A DNA stretch of 18,392 nt from an uncultured Clostridia bacterium (lineage in GTDB: Bacteria > Bacillota > Clostridia > Oscillospirales > Oscillospiraceae): assembly GCA_947383645.1 (NCBI GenBank), contig CANDEH010000045.1, positions 1-18,392 on the forward strand, read 5' to 3'. Positions within the stretch are counted from its first letter, which is position 1. Each line of letters opens with the position of its first letter. Positions 1 through 6,334 of the stretch are shown here, in pieces. The notes under the pieces are model-generated. The model was not told where the DNA came from and ran no database searches. It saw only the letters and a program-made list of their open reading frames with translations. Made by a program: the position numbers and the translations under genes.

Positions 1-153
1 GAAGATGGACTCCCGGTACTTGGCGGTCTCCCCGGGGACGATGATGTAGGGCAGCTTCTCCATGCGGTCGTAGTCCCCGTCGTAGGCCAGACGGGCGACC
101 TCGGTGAACACTTTCTTGCGGATGTCGGTGACAGATGAGGTGAGTCCTCTCAT
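1..153 (-). CDS. [FeFe] hydrogenase, N-terminal part (runs off the left edge)
   Basis: Only the first 51 codons are in the window. The ATG at 151-153 (minus strand) has an AAGGAGG ribosome binding site seven bases upstream. The protein begins MRGLTSSVTDIRKKVFTEVA and continues through LPYIIVPGETAKYRESIF. I recognise this as the N-terminus typical of clostridial monomeric group B [FeFe] hydrogenases, where the phrase IIPGE-x-A-x-YR-(D/E)SIF precedes the ferredoxin-like region. None of the H-cluster cysteine motifs are in view, so the call rests on N-terminal resemblance only. Such enzymes exchange electrons between ferredoxin and protons. That would suit the ferredoxin-reducing oxidoreductase at 2362-4918, but this link is inference. 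The gene has its own consensus promoter and is transcribed away from the rest of the window. Confidence 0.62.
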   Translation of the reverse strand, partial: MRGLTSSVTDIRKKVFTEVARLAYDGDYDRMEKLPYIIVPGETAKYRESIF

Positions 154-191
154 GGCGGCGCCTCCTTGTTGTGGTTTTGTCTGCAAATTCT

Positions 192-220
192 ATTATACGG
201 AGGAGGGGAGGGGGTGTCAA
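192..220 (-). promoter_or_regulatory. Consensus sigma-A promoter of the hydrogenase gene
   Basis: Read on the minus strand there is a TTGACA -35 (215-220) and a TATAAT -10 (192-197) separated by exactly 17 bases. Both hexamers match the vegetative consensus fully. The predicted start near 185 gives a leader of about 30 bases before the ATG at 153, with the AAGGAGG site inside it. No operator-like repeat is visible. Confidence 0.8.
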
Positions 221-295
221 TGGGGTTCTATGGGCGCCGCGGCGACGCCCTTGCGGGGGGAGAGACGCTTGAAAAAATTTTATAAAATCTGTGCA

Positions 296-324
296 TTGAC
301 AGAAGGGGAGAAATACGATATATA
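296..324 (+). promoter_or_regulatory. Promoter driving the riboswitch and Na/Pi transporter
   Basis: TTGACA at 296-301 and TATATA at 319-324 are spaced by 17 bases, giving a predicted start near 331, only a few bases before the aptamer. The divergent hydrogenase promoter lies about 75 bp away. Confidence 0.75.
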
Positions 325-334
325 TGGAGCTGTA

Positions 335-427
335 CAAAGGGAGTAGCCTGCGCAGGCGCCGCCTGCGTTCGCTGAGCCGTCAGCACGGTCGATAGACCCG
401 GCTCCGTGAAAAAGTGGCGAGACTTTG
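335..427 (+). ncRNA. yybP-ykoY family manganese riboswitch aptamer
   Basis: The leader between promoter and gene has the layout of the Mn2+-sensing yybP-ykoY class. P1 is CAAAG (335-339) paired with CUUUG (423-427). The first loop carries GGAGUAGC (340-347), matching the class hallmark GGGGAGUAG. A hairpin CGCAGGC/GCCUGCG (351-367) follows. Next comes the second conserved arm, GAGCCGUCAGCACGG (374-388), closed by CCGGCUC (398-404) around a GGUC-GAUA-GACC tip. The 3' element GCGAGACUUU (417-426) matches the GCAAGACCUUU of characterised members. The order and spacing of all conserved blocks agree with my memory of the Lactococcus structure. A covariance-model search was not possible here. Confidence 0.85.
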
Positions 428-460
428 CCGTTATTTTGACGGCAGAGTCTCGCTTTTTTT
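417..460 (+). terminator. Riboswitch expression platform: intrinsic terminator
   Basis: GCGAGACUUUGCCGU (417-431) pairs with 439-453 in a 15-bp stem with one G-U pair and a 7-nt loop, followed by seven Ts (454-460). Its 5' arm contains the 3' strand of aptamer P1 and the conserved GCGAGAC element, so aptamer and terminator cannot form together. Ligand binding should therefore prevent termination (a genetic ON switch). Confidence 0.88.
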
Positions 461-530
461 CTGCCCCTGTTACAACGCGTGAGATTGGGCAAGAATACGA
501 CTATGTGTACAGAGAAAAAGGAGGCATGAC

Positions 531-2153
531 ATGACATCTGCGGAGTTGAGTCTCTTCATTGTGCGGCTGCTGGCCGGCACCGGCGTGTTCCTGGTGGGGG
601 TCCATCTGCTCACCGCCAACATCGAGCAGCTGGCCACCGGGAAGATCCGCGAGCTCTTCGGCCGGACGGCGGACAGACGCCTGGTGAATGTGGGCATCGG
701 CGCGGCGGCCACCGCGCTGATCCAGAGCTCCGGCGTCACCACAGTGCTGATTGTGGGCTTTGTCAACGTGGGGGTGATGAACCTCTACCAGGCGGCGGCC
801 ATGATTATGGGCGCCAACATCGGCACCACGGTTACCGCCCAGATCGCCGCCCTCAGCGCCTTCCCCGTCACCACCTATATTCAGATCTCCGTGTTTGTGG
901 GGATCCTGCTGAGTATGGCCGGAAAAGGGGACGCGGTGCGGAAGACCGGCCTCATCCTTGCGGGTCTGGGTCTGATTTTCATCGGTCTTGCCCTGATGTC
1001 CGATGCCATGAAGGCCAACCGAGACGCCGTCCAGGCGATTTTTGAAAGCGTCCACAGCCCGCTTCTGCTCTTCCTCTCCGGCATCCTTCTCACCGCTCTG
1101 GTGCAGTCCAGTTCCGCCACCACATCGGTAATCATCGCCATGTCCGTGGCCGGACTTACGATTGGCTCCGGGAACAACGAGGTGCTCTACATCATCCTGG
1201 GCACCAATATCGGCTCCTGCGTTACGGCCCTGATGTCCTCCGCCACCGCGGGGACCAACGCCCGGCGGGCGGGGCTTATTCACCTGATGTTCAACACCCT
1301 GGGGTCGGTCATCTTCTTTGTCCTCCTGGCCTGCTGGCCCACCTTTATGGCGGACACCTTCCGCCGGTGGTTCCCCGCCCTGGCCACACAGATCGCCATG
1401 TTCCACACTTTCTTCAATGTCACCTGTACCGTGCTGTTTCTCCCCCTGTGCGGGGCCTTTGTCCGGGCCTCGGAGGTGCTGATCCGGGAGAAGAGGCCGG
1501 AGGAGCCGCCCACCTTTCTGGATGAGCGTATGCTCTCCTCCTCCTCTCTGGCCATCTCCCAGCTGGAGAAGGAGCTGCTGCGCCTCTCCGACACGGCCAT
1601 GGCGGCCTTCCGCATGGGGTTTTGCGCCTTTCAAAAGCGGGATAAGTCCCTGATCGCTCCCACCCGGGAGCTGATTGACCAGACCGGCAGCATCAGTCAG
1701 GGGATGGTGGGCTACATGATCCGCCTCTCCGCCAAGAGCAAGGTGGCCGAGGAGCGGAATATCACCAACCTCCACAGCAACCTGGGGGATATCATGCGTA
1801 TCGCCGAAATTGCGGACAACTGCACCAAGTACACCCAAAAGGCCATCGACCAGAACCTGATCTTCTCCGTCTCTGTCCAGGGGGACCTGACGCGGATGGC
1901 GGGCCGCGTGGAGGCGCTGTATGAGCTAACCAGACAGGCGGTGCTGGAGAAAGACCCGGCGCTGCTGCCCCGGGTGGAGGCCGTGGAGGACGAGATCGAC
2001 GCGCTGCGCAAGGAGCTGATTGACGGCCACATCCGCCGGCTGAACGCGGGGGAGTGTCAGGCTGAGTCCAGCGGGGTATTTATCAACCTGGTGTCAAATT
2101 TGGAGAGACTGGGGGATCATTTGACTTATATCGCGGATACGATAAGAAATTGA
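531..2153 (+). CDS. Na+/phosphate cotransporter family protein with PhoU-like C-terminal domain
   Basis: This 540-residue protein has the duplicated Na/Pi cotransporter domain (NptA/YjbB type). The first repeat carries the signature QSSG (residues 65-68) and GANIGTT (94-100); the second carries QSSS (192-195) and GTNIGSC (224-230). Several hydrophobic membrane segments span residues 8 to about 310. From about 335 onward the sequence is soluble and helical, rich in charged residues, and ends with the SNLERLGDHLTYIADTI phrase typical of PhoU-like helical bundles. The ATG at 531 has AAAGGAGG (517-524) upstream; the ATG at 526 reaches a stop after two codons. Family members move phosphate across the inner membrane, often outward. 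The gene stands alone behind a manganese riboswitch, which is unexpected for a phosphate transporter. No clear terminator follows it in the 208-bp convergent gap. Confidence 0.9.
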   Translation: MTSAELSLFIVRLLAGTGVFLVGVHLLTANIEQLATGKIRELFGRTADRRLVNVGIGAAATALIQSSGVTTVLIVGFVNVGVMNLYQAAAMIMGANIGTTVTAQIAALSAFPVTTYIQISVFVGILLSMAGKGDAVRKTGLILAGLGLIFIGLALMSDAMKANRDAVQAIFESVHSPLLLFLSGILLTALVQSSSATTSVIIAMSVAGLTIGSGNNEVLYIILGTNIGSCVTALMSSATAGTNARRAGLIHLMFNTLGSVIFFVLLACWPTFMADTFRRWFPALATQIAMFHTFFNVTCTVLFLPLCGAFVRASEVLIREKRPEEPPTFLDERMLSSSSLAISQLEKELLRLSDTAMAAFRMGFCAFQKRDKSLIAPTRELIDQTGSISQGMVGYMIRLSAKSKVAEERNITNLHSNLGDIMRIAEIADNCTKYTQKAIDQNLIFSVSVQGDLTRMAGRVEALYELTRQAVLEKDPALLPRVEAVEDEIDALRKELIDGHIRRLNAGECQAESSGVFINLVSNLERLGDHLTYIADTIRN

Positions 2154-2295
2154 GAGCGGAACTCGGAACTGGCCGCATCCTCAGATATCGGTTGACCGGA
2201 CCGGAGCCGCGGGGGGCGGGTCCCGTTCCTGATGCCGGCTTCTCAGCGGCGAGCCGGCGGCCTGACATGTTCCCATGCGGGCGTATGGACTGGAG

Positions 2296-2355
2296 AAAAA
2301 GATTGCCCTGCCCAATCCGAACAGCTGACGGCAGCTTGTTCAGATGGGGCAGGGC
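2296..2355 (-). terminator. Terminator of the 2-oxoacid oxidoreductase operon
   Basis: On the minus strand, just past the last gene, a long interrupted hairpin (2305-2355) has an outer GCCCTGCCC/GGGCAGGGC stem and an inner GAACA-GCTG/CAGC-TGTTC stem. It is followed by a run of five Ts (2296-2300 as As on the plus strand). It lies between the convergent transporter gene and this operon. The rest of the gap (2154-2295) holds a GCCGGCT/AGCCGGC inverted repeat near 2229-2253 without a T-run. Confidence 0.75.
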
Positions 2356-2361
2356 CGTATA

Positions 2362-2895
2362 TCACACGGCGGCAAAGCCGGCGGCGAAGGCCTTGGTGTT
2401 GCTCTCGGCGAACTTACCCTTGCCCTTCTTGGCAAACATCTGGTTCATGGCGTCGATGGCCTCCTGGTCGGAGAAGTCCCCCATCAATTTGGTGATGGCC
2501 CCGGTCATGATGATGTTGGCGCCCCGGGGATTCCCCAGGCCCGCCGCCAGATCGAAGCAGGGGACGCGGACGATGGTGACATCCTTGCGCACGTCCTCGG
2601 GAACCTCCACTGTGTCGCTGATGACCACCGTGCCGCCGCTGGCCACGATGGGCAGGAACTTGACAAAGGAGGGGTCGTTCATGGCCAGCAGCAGGTCGGG
2701 CTGCTCCTGGGAGGGGTTGTAGATCTCCTCCGCCCCGTACTTCACGGTGCAGTTGGCGGTGCCGCCGCGCATGGCGGAGCCGTAGGAGGGGACCCAGGTG
2801 ACCTTCAGGCCCTTGCTGGCGGCGATGTCCGACAGAATCAGGCCGCAGGTCAGCACGCCCTGACCGCCGGAGCCGGCAAATACGATCTCTTTCAT
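2362..2895 (-). CDS. korC: 2-oxoacid:ferredoxin oxidoreductase, gamma subunit
   Basis: This 177-residue protein is the gamma subunit of a four-subunit 2-oxoacid:acceptor oxidoreductase. It starts with a Rossmann-like GSGGQG motif (residues 8-13) and has the family block PSYGSAMRGGTANCTV (36-51), characteristic of the POR_gamma domain. The gamma subunit completes the complex that converts a 2-oxoacid plus CoA to acyl-CoA, CO2 and reduced ferredoxin in the cytoplasm. Its ATG overlaps the stop of the beta gene by four bases (ATGA), so translation is probably coupled. The length is normal for a stand-alone gamma subunit. It is the last gene of the operon, followed by a terminator. Sequence alone does not fix which 2-oxoacid is used. 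Confidence 0.9.
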   Translation of the reverse strand: MKEIVFAGSGGQGVLTCGLILSDIAASKGLKVTWVPSYGSAMRGGTANCTVKYGAEEIYNPSQEQPDLLLAMNDPSFVKFLPIVASGGTVVISDTVEVPEDVRKDVTIVRVPCFDLAAGLGNPRGANIIMTGAITKLMGDFSDQEAIDAMNQMFAKKGKGKFAESNTKAFAAGFAAV

Positions 2896-3644
2896 TTCCC
2901 GTTCTCTCCTCTCTTCCTGAACTCACCGATGGGGTAGTAGGGAATCAGCTCCTTCTCAATGCGCTCCATGGCCTTCACCGGCGTCAGGCCCCAGTTCACC
3001 GGGCAGGGGGAGAGCACCTCCACAATGGAGTAGCCCTCGTGGTGGAGCTGGGCCTCCAGGGCGCTGCGGATGAAGCCCTTGAGCTTGTTGATCTGGGCGG
3101 GACTGGTGACGGTGCCGCGGGCGGCGTAGGCCGCGCCGGGGAACTCCCGGGCCACCAGCTCGGGGAAGCGGATGGGGTAGCCGGTGACGGCGCAGTCCCG
3201 GCCGTGGACGGAGGTGGCGGTTTTCTGCCCCTCCATGGTGGTCAGGGACATCTGGCCGCCGGTCATGCCGAAATTGGTGTTGTTGATGACAATGACGGTG
3301 ATATTCTCGTTGCGGTAGGCGGCGTTGAAGGTCTCCGCCATGCCGATGTTGTAGGCGTCGCCGTCCCCCTGGTAGGAGACGATGAGCACATCGGGATTGA
3401 CCCGCTTCATGCCCGTGGCCACCGCGCCGGCCCGGCCGTGGCAGCAGTGGAGCCGGTCGCACTCCAGGCCCGCGCCTAAGTTGGAGGAGCAGCCCACGCC
3501 GATGGGGAAGATGATGTTCTCCAGCTGGCCCATCTCCTCCAGGGCCTCCATAATCAGCCGGCTGACTACGCCATGGCCGCAGCCGGGGCAGAAATCCATG
3601 GGCTTGTCCACCAGGGCGGGGACTTTCCGTTCCTTGGTCGCCAT
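2892..3644 (-). CDS. korB: 2-oxoacid:ferredoxin oxidoreductase, beta (thiamine pyrophosphate) subunit
   Basis: This is the 250-residue TPP-binding subunit. It shows CPGCGHG (residues 19-25), the GVGCSS block (49-54) and the TPP/Mg2+ motif GDGDAYN (93-99) followed by NNTNFGMTGGQ (121-131). These mark the catalytic beta subunit, which carries the thiamine cofactor for decarboxylation and passes electrons to ferredoxin. The ATG at 3644 lies one base after the alpha-subunit stop and has AAAGGAGG about ten bases upstream. The order alpha-beta-gamma after a small ferredoxin is the usual four-subunit VOR/KOR layout. All visible cofactor residues are intact. Confidence 0.93.
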   Translation of the reverse strand: MATKERKVPALVDKPMDFCPGCGHGVVSRLIMEALEEMGQLENIIFPIGVGCSSNLGAGLECDRLHCCHGRAGAVATGMKRVNPDVLIVSYQGDGDAYNIGMAETFNAAYRNENITVIVINNTNFGMTGGQMSLTTMEGQKTATSVHGRDCAVTGYPIRFPELVAREFPGAAYAARGTVTSPAQINKLKGFIRSALEAQLHHEGYSIVEVLSPCPVNWGLTPVKAMERIEKELIPYYPIGEFRKRGENGK

Positions 3645-3645
3645 A

Positions 3646-4707
3646 TCAGTAGACCTCCTTTATCTCGCCGTTTTTGACCTTGAAGTAGTCCTCCTTGATG
3701 CTGCGGATGGGAGGGGTGTTGAACACGTAGGTCAGGGCGTAGGCGGGAATGTTGCGGTGCTTGTGGGTCTTTTTGATATACAGGGCGGCGTCGTCCACCA
3801 GCTGACCGGTGGCGTTCTCCTCCACAGTGATGACGCCCTTCACGTTGGGGTTAATCTTGGCAAAGGCCTTCTCTGGGAAGGGCCAGGCGGTGATGGGACG
3901 GATGAGACCCACCTTCTCCCCGGCGGCGCGCAGCTCCCGGACGGCGCCCAGCGCCGCCCGGCCGGGGACGCCGTAGGCCACGAACACGTAGTCCGCGTCC
4001 TCCACGCCCTCGTCAAACCAGCGCTGCTCGTTGGCCTTGATCTCGTTGTACTTGGCCACCAGCTCCACGGCCTCCTTGCGGGAGTCCCGCTGGAAGATGC
4101 CGATCTTCTTATAGGTGTAGTGCCCGTTGAGGGCCCAGGGGTGGCGCTCCGGCTCCACAAAGTCCGGCAGGTCCACCGGCTCCATCATCTGCCCCAGGGT
4201 GCCCTCGCCCATCATCACCACCACGATGCGGTACTTCTCCGCCAGCTCATAGGCCGGGCGCATCAGATCCACAAACTCCTGAATGGAGGAGGGGCACAGC
4301 ACGATGCAGCGGTAGTCGCCCTGCCCGCCGCCCCGGGTCTCCCGGTTGTAGTCGCACTGGGCGGAGAGGAGGGTGCCCAGGCCGTTGCCGTAGCGCACCT
4401 GGGTGATTACCACGGCGGCCAGGCCCTCGTCGCACAGCGTGGAGATGCCCTCCTGCTTCAGGCTGATGCCCGGGCCGGAGGAGGCGGTCAGCGCCCGGAC
4501 GCCGCAGGCGGAGGCGCCGATGACCATGTTGATGCCGGCCAGCTCGCTCTCGGCCTGGACAAAGCTGCCCCCCACCTCGCTGAGGCGCCAGGACAGGTAC
4601 TCCATAATCTCGCTGGAGGGGGTGATGGGATAGCCCGCGTAAAACCGGACACCAGCGCGCACCGCCGCCTCCGCAATGGCTACGTTGCCTTTCATCATTT
4701 CTGCCAT
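3646..4707 (-). CDS. vorB: 2-oxoacid:ferredoxin oxidoreductase, alpha subunit (VorB-like)
   Basis: This 353-residue protein matches alpha subunits annotated as 3-methyl-2-oxobutanoate dehydrogenase subunit VorB. Its N-terminal pyrimidine-binding domain has MKGNVAIAEAAVRAG, then GYPITPSSEI (residues 25-34), whose threonine contacts the substrate carboxylate in this superfamily. It continues with QAESELAGINM and ASSGPGISLKQEG; the C-terminal domain II begins at about residue 210. The length is typical of VorB-type subunits and shorter than the Rossmann-fused KorA of aerobes. The ATG at 4707 has AAGGAGG nine bases upstream, inside the end of the ferredoxin gene. Family similarity points to branched-chain or other amino-acid-derived 2-oxoacids; 2-oxoglutarate cannot be excluded. 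The neighbouring aminotransferase and acyl-kinase genes favour a catabolic role. Confidence 0.9.
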   Translation of the reverse strand: MAEMMKGNVAIAEAAVRAGVRFYAGYPITPSSEIMEYLSWRLSEVGGSFVQAESELAGINMVIGASACGVRALTASSGPGISLKQEGISTLCDEGLAAVVITQVRYGNGLGTLLSAQCDYNRETRGGGQGDYRCIVLCPSSIQEFVDLMRPAYELAEKYRIVVVMMGEGTLGQMMEPVDLPDFVEPERHPWALNGHYTYKKIGIFQRDSRKEAVELVAKYNEIKANEQRWFDEGVEDADYVFVAYGVPGRAALGAVRELRAAGEKVGLIRPITAWPFPEKAFAKINPNVKGVITVEENATGQLVDDAALYIKKTHKHRNIPAYALTYVFNTPPIRSIKEDYFKVKNGEIKEVY

Positions 4708-4711
4708 ATCG

Positions 4712-4918
4712 TTACGCCTCCTTGCCTAATACGTGAAATACGCCGTCGGGACAGACGGTGTAGCAGATCCCGCAGGCGATACAGGCCCCGTCGTCGATCA
4801 CCGCCGGGTGATAGCCGGCGGCGTTGGGGTGCTCGGCAAAGGAGATGGCGCCCTTGGGGCAGTTGGCCGCACAGAGGCCGCACTCCTTGCAGCGGCTGGG
4901 TTTGGTTTCTACTTTCAC
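4712..4918 (-). CDS. korD: 2-oxoacid:ferredoxin oxidoreductase, delta (2[4Fe-4S] ferredoxin) subunit
   Basis: This small ferredoxin-like subunit has two CX2CX2CX3CP clusters: Cys10, 13, 16, 20 and Cys46, 49, 52, 56 in the 68-residue version. It would carry electrons from the TPP subunit to external ferredoxin. I start it at the GTG at 4918 because a GGAGG site lies seven bases upstream and the protein then opens with (M)KVETKPSRC, normal for the family. The longer version from the ATG at 4966 adds 16 unconserved residues, and that ATG lies at the predicted transcription start, within the operator. It is the first gene of the operon, ending four bases before the alpha subunit. Confidence 0.88.
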   Translation of the reverse strand: MKVETKPSRCKECGLCAANCPKGAISFAEHPNAAGYHPAVIDDGACIACGICYTVCPDGVFHVLGKEA

Positions 4919-4939
4919 AGTGGTTCCTCCTTCGTATTG

Positions 4940-4964
4940 GTTCCAGTGAATAGAACCATGTTCC
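4940..4964. promoter_or_regulatory. Putative IclR operator at the oxidoreductase promoter
   Basis: GTTCCAGTGAATAGAAC (4940-4956) is an inverted repeat of form GTTCY-N7-RGAAC, and a third half-site GTTCC lies at 4960-4964. It sits just downstream of the minus-strand -10, across the predicted start and leader. The block TAGAACCATGTTCCATCTA (4951-4969) matches the buk promoter (6334-6352) at 17 of 19 positions. Assignment to the adjacent IclR protein is inferred. Confidence 0.7.
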
Positions 4965-4974
4965 ATCTAACGAA

Positions 4975-5004
4975 ATCATAACACCGCGCCGCTTCCCCTG
5001 TCAA
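4975..5004 (-). promoter_or_regulatory. Promoter of the 2-oxoacid oxidoreductase operon
   Basis: On the minus strand, TTGACA (4999-5004) and TATGAT (4975-4980) are spaced by 18 bases. A run of As upstream (Ts at 5031-5038 on the plus strand) could act as an UP element. The predicted start near 4968 falls inside the operator block, consistent with repression by promoter blocking. Confidence 0.72.
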
Positions 5005-5100
5005 GCGAGAGGATCGCCAAATTTTGCGCTTTTTTTTAGGCAGATCGTCCAACTGCCGTCACATTTGAGAAGCCGCTGTATCCGCTTCGCGAATTTCCGG

Positions 5101-5129
5101 TTGCAAGAGGAGGAAATGTCTGGTATATT
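5101..5129 (+). promoter_or_regulatory. Promoter of the iclR gene
   Basis: TTGCAA (5101-5106) and TATATT (5124-5129) are 17 bases apart, with a predicted start near 5136. The palindrome at 5142-5158 lies immediately downstream, which would suit autoregulation. Confidence 0.55.
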
Positions 5130-5141
5130 TAGAGGGAAACT

Positions 5142-5158
5142 GTTCTGCCATGTGGAAC
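5142..5158. promoter_or_regulatory. Putative IclR autoregulatory operator
   Basis: GTTCTGCCATGTGGAAC has the same GTTCY-N7-RGAAC form as the sites at the oxidoreductase and buk promoters. It extends to a 6-bp arm on each side (CTGTTC/GAACAG, 5140-5160). It lacks the third half-site seen at the other two promoters. Confidence 0.6.
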
Positions 5159-5171
5159 AGGGAAGGAGTGA

Positions 5172-5984
5172 ATGCGCTATGAAAGCAGCATACAGCAGGG
5201 GGCGGAAGATATGAGTGAGACGCCCTCTGTCATCATCAACTCGGTGGACCGGGCGATGGATATCCTGCTCTACATCTACAATACGGGCGGCGAGGTCTCC
5301 ATCACCAGCATCAGCCAGGCGCTGGGGATCTATAAGAGCACGGTATACCGCACGCTGGCCACGCTGGAGAACAAGGGATTTGTGGAGCAGAACCCGGACA
5401 ACGGCCGCTATACCCTTGGGATGCGCCTGTACACCATGGGGCTGAGCATCGGGGACAAGCTGGGGCTTCAGAAGCTGGTGAAGCCCTACACCCGCCAGCT
5501 CCACGAGGAGTTCCGAGAGGCCGTGAATGTGTCCATTATTGAGAAGAACCCTCTGGACGTGTACAAGAGCGTCATCATTTGGAAGGAGGAGGGGAATCAG
5601 ATTCTCCGCTTTAATCTGGAGGTGGGCTCCCGCAACGACTGCCACTGCGCCGGGGTGGGGAAGTGTCTGATTGCCTTCGGCGAGGACATCGACCTCTCCA
5701 TCTACGAGGAGCGGGGGATGACGGTCTACACGGACAAGACCATCCGCACCCTGGATGAGCTGAAGCGGGAGCTGGAGAAGATCCGCATTCAGGGCTATGC
5801 GGTGGACGACGAGGAGTGGGAGGAGGGATTGACCTGCGTGGCGGCCCCCATTCTGCGCCGGGGCGTGGCGGTTGCGGCCATCAGCGTATCCGGTCCCACC
5901 CAGCGGATCCGACAGGCCTCCGTGCCGAAAATTGTCCAGCGCCTGAAGGCTGTCTGCAATGAGATTGCAAAGAGCCTGGTGTAA
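5172..5984 (+). CDS. IclR-family transcriptional regulator
   Basis: This is a 270-residue regulator if read from the ATG at 5172. An N-terminal winged helix-turn-helix covers about residues 22-85 (NSVDRAMDILLYI, then ISQALGIYKSTVYRTLATLENKGFV). It is followed by the IclR effector-binding domain to the C-terminus, with C-H-C-AGVGKCLIAF near 158-168 and an EEGLTCVAAPI block. IclR proteins bind inverted repeats as dimers or tetramers and usually sense small carboxylates. The start is uncertain: GGAAGGAG (5161-5168) is only three bases from 5172. The ATG at 5211 gives the more family-like start MSETPSVIINSVDRAMDI (257 residues) but has a poor ribosome site. The position between two divergent catabolic operons, with matching operators at all three promoters, makes it their likely regulator. 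Confidence 0.9.
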   Translation: MRYESSIQQGAEDMSETPSVIINSVDRAMDILLYIYNTGGEVSITSISQALGIYKSTVYRTLATLENKGFVEQNPDNGRYTLGMRLYTMGLSIGDKLGLQKLVKPYTRQLHEEFREAVNVSIIEKNPLDVYKSVIIWKEEGNQILRFNLEVGSRNDCHCAGVGKCLIAFGEDIDLSIYEERGMTVYTDKTIRTLDELKRELEKIRIQGYAVDDEEWEEGLTCVAAPILRRGVAVAAISVSGPTQRIRQASVPKIVQRLKAVCNEIAKSLV

Positions 5985-6006
5985 ATCAAAAGCGAAATAG
6001 GGAGAG

Positions 6007-6047
6007 CAGCGGCAGAGAACATCCGTTCTCTGCCGCTGTGGTCTTTC
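6007..6047 (+). terminator. Probable terminator after iclR
   Basis: CAGCGGCAGAGAAC (6007-6020) pairs perfectly over 14 bp with 6025-6038 around an ATCC loop. The following T-rich stretch (TGGTCTTTCT) is weak. It lies 22 bases after the iclR stop and would separate iclR from buk. Confidence 0.6.
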
Positions 6048-6056
6048 TAAAGAAGA

Positions 6057-6118
6057 GGCAGAGCCGGATGGCGGTAAGGAGGATAGTGTGAAAGGAACCC
6101 AAGAGGGGTTCCTTTCGC
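6057..6118 (-). repeat. Dispersed 62-bp intergenic repeat (copy inverted relative to 17068-17129)
   Basis: This stretch equals the reverse complement of 17068-17129 at 60 of 62 positions by eye. It contains the hairpin GAAAGGAACCC-aagag-GGGTTCCTTTC (6090-6116). No open reading frame explains the conservation. The remainder of the gap up to the buk promoter (6119-6290) holds a GC-rich inverted repeat near 6153-6180 and then AT-rich sequence. Confidence 0.85.
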
Positions 6119-6293
6119 CTGTATTCCACCTGTCGTACTCCGGAGACGATTCCCGCGCCGCCGGCACAGCGCGGCGGTTCCGGGGGAAAACAGGCGGGAA
6201 GCGTCGAGGATTTGATCCCGTGTGAGAATAAACGAAATTTTTGGGAGATTTTTGGCGGGGTTTCTAAAAAAGCGGCAGACCTGCGAAAATTTG

Positions 6294-6322
6294 TTGACAA
6301 GGGGCAGTGCTGAGAGTATGAT
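6294..6322 (+). promoter_or_regulatory. Promoter of the buk operon
   Basis: TTGACA (6294-6299) and TATGAT (6317-6322) are separated by 17 bases. The -10 hexamer is the same as in the oxidoreductase promoter. AT-rich sequence lies upstream. The operator begins 11 to 12 bases downstream of the -10. Confidence 0.8.
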
Positions 6323-6334
6323 GAAATCAATAAT

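Noticed and set aside
501..1838. Long minus-strand frame (445 codons) opposite the Na/Pi transporter
   Set aside because: Its composition (Gly, His, Gln, Asp-rich repeats) is that of an antisense shadow, and the transporter on the other strand is clear.
2229..2253. Inverted repeat GCCGGCT/AGCCGGC as terminator for the Na/Pi transporter gene
   Set aside because: No T-run follows on the plus strand and the stem is short with a long loop, so I could not support a terminator call.
3382..4953. Long plus-strand frame (523 codons) opposite the oxidoreductase genes
   Set aside because: It is antisense to three genes with intact catalytic motifs, has low-complexity Gly/His/Leu-rich content and no ribosome site. 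It is a product of GC-rich codon use.
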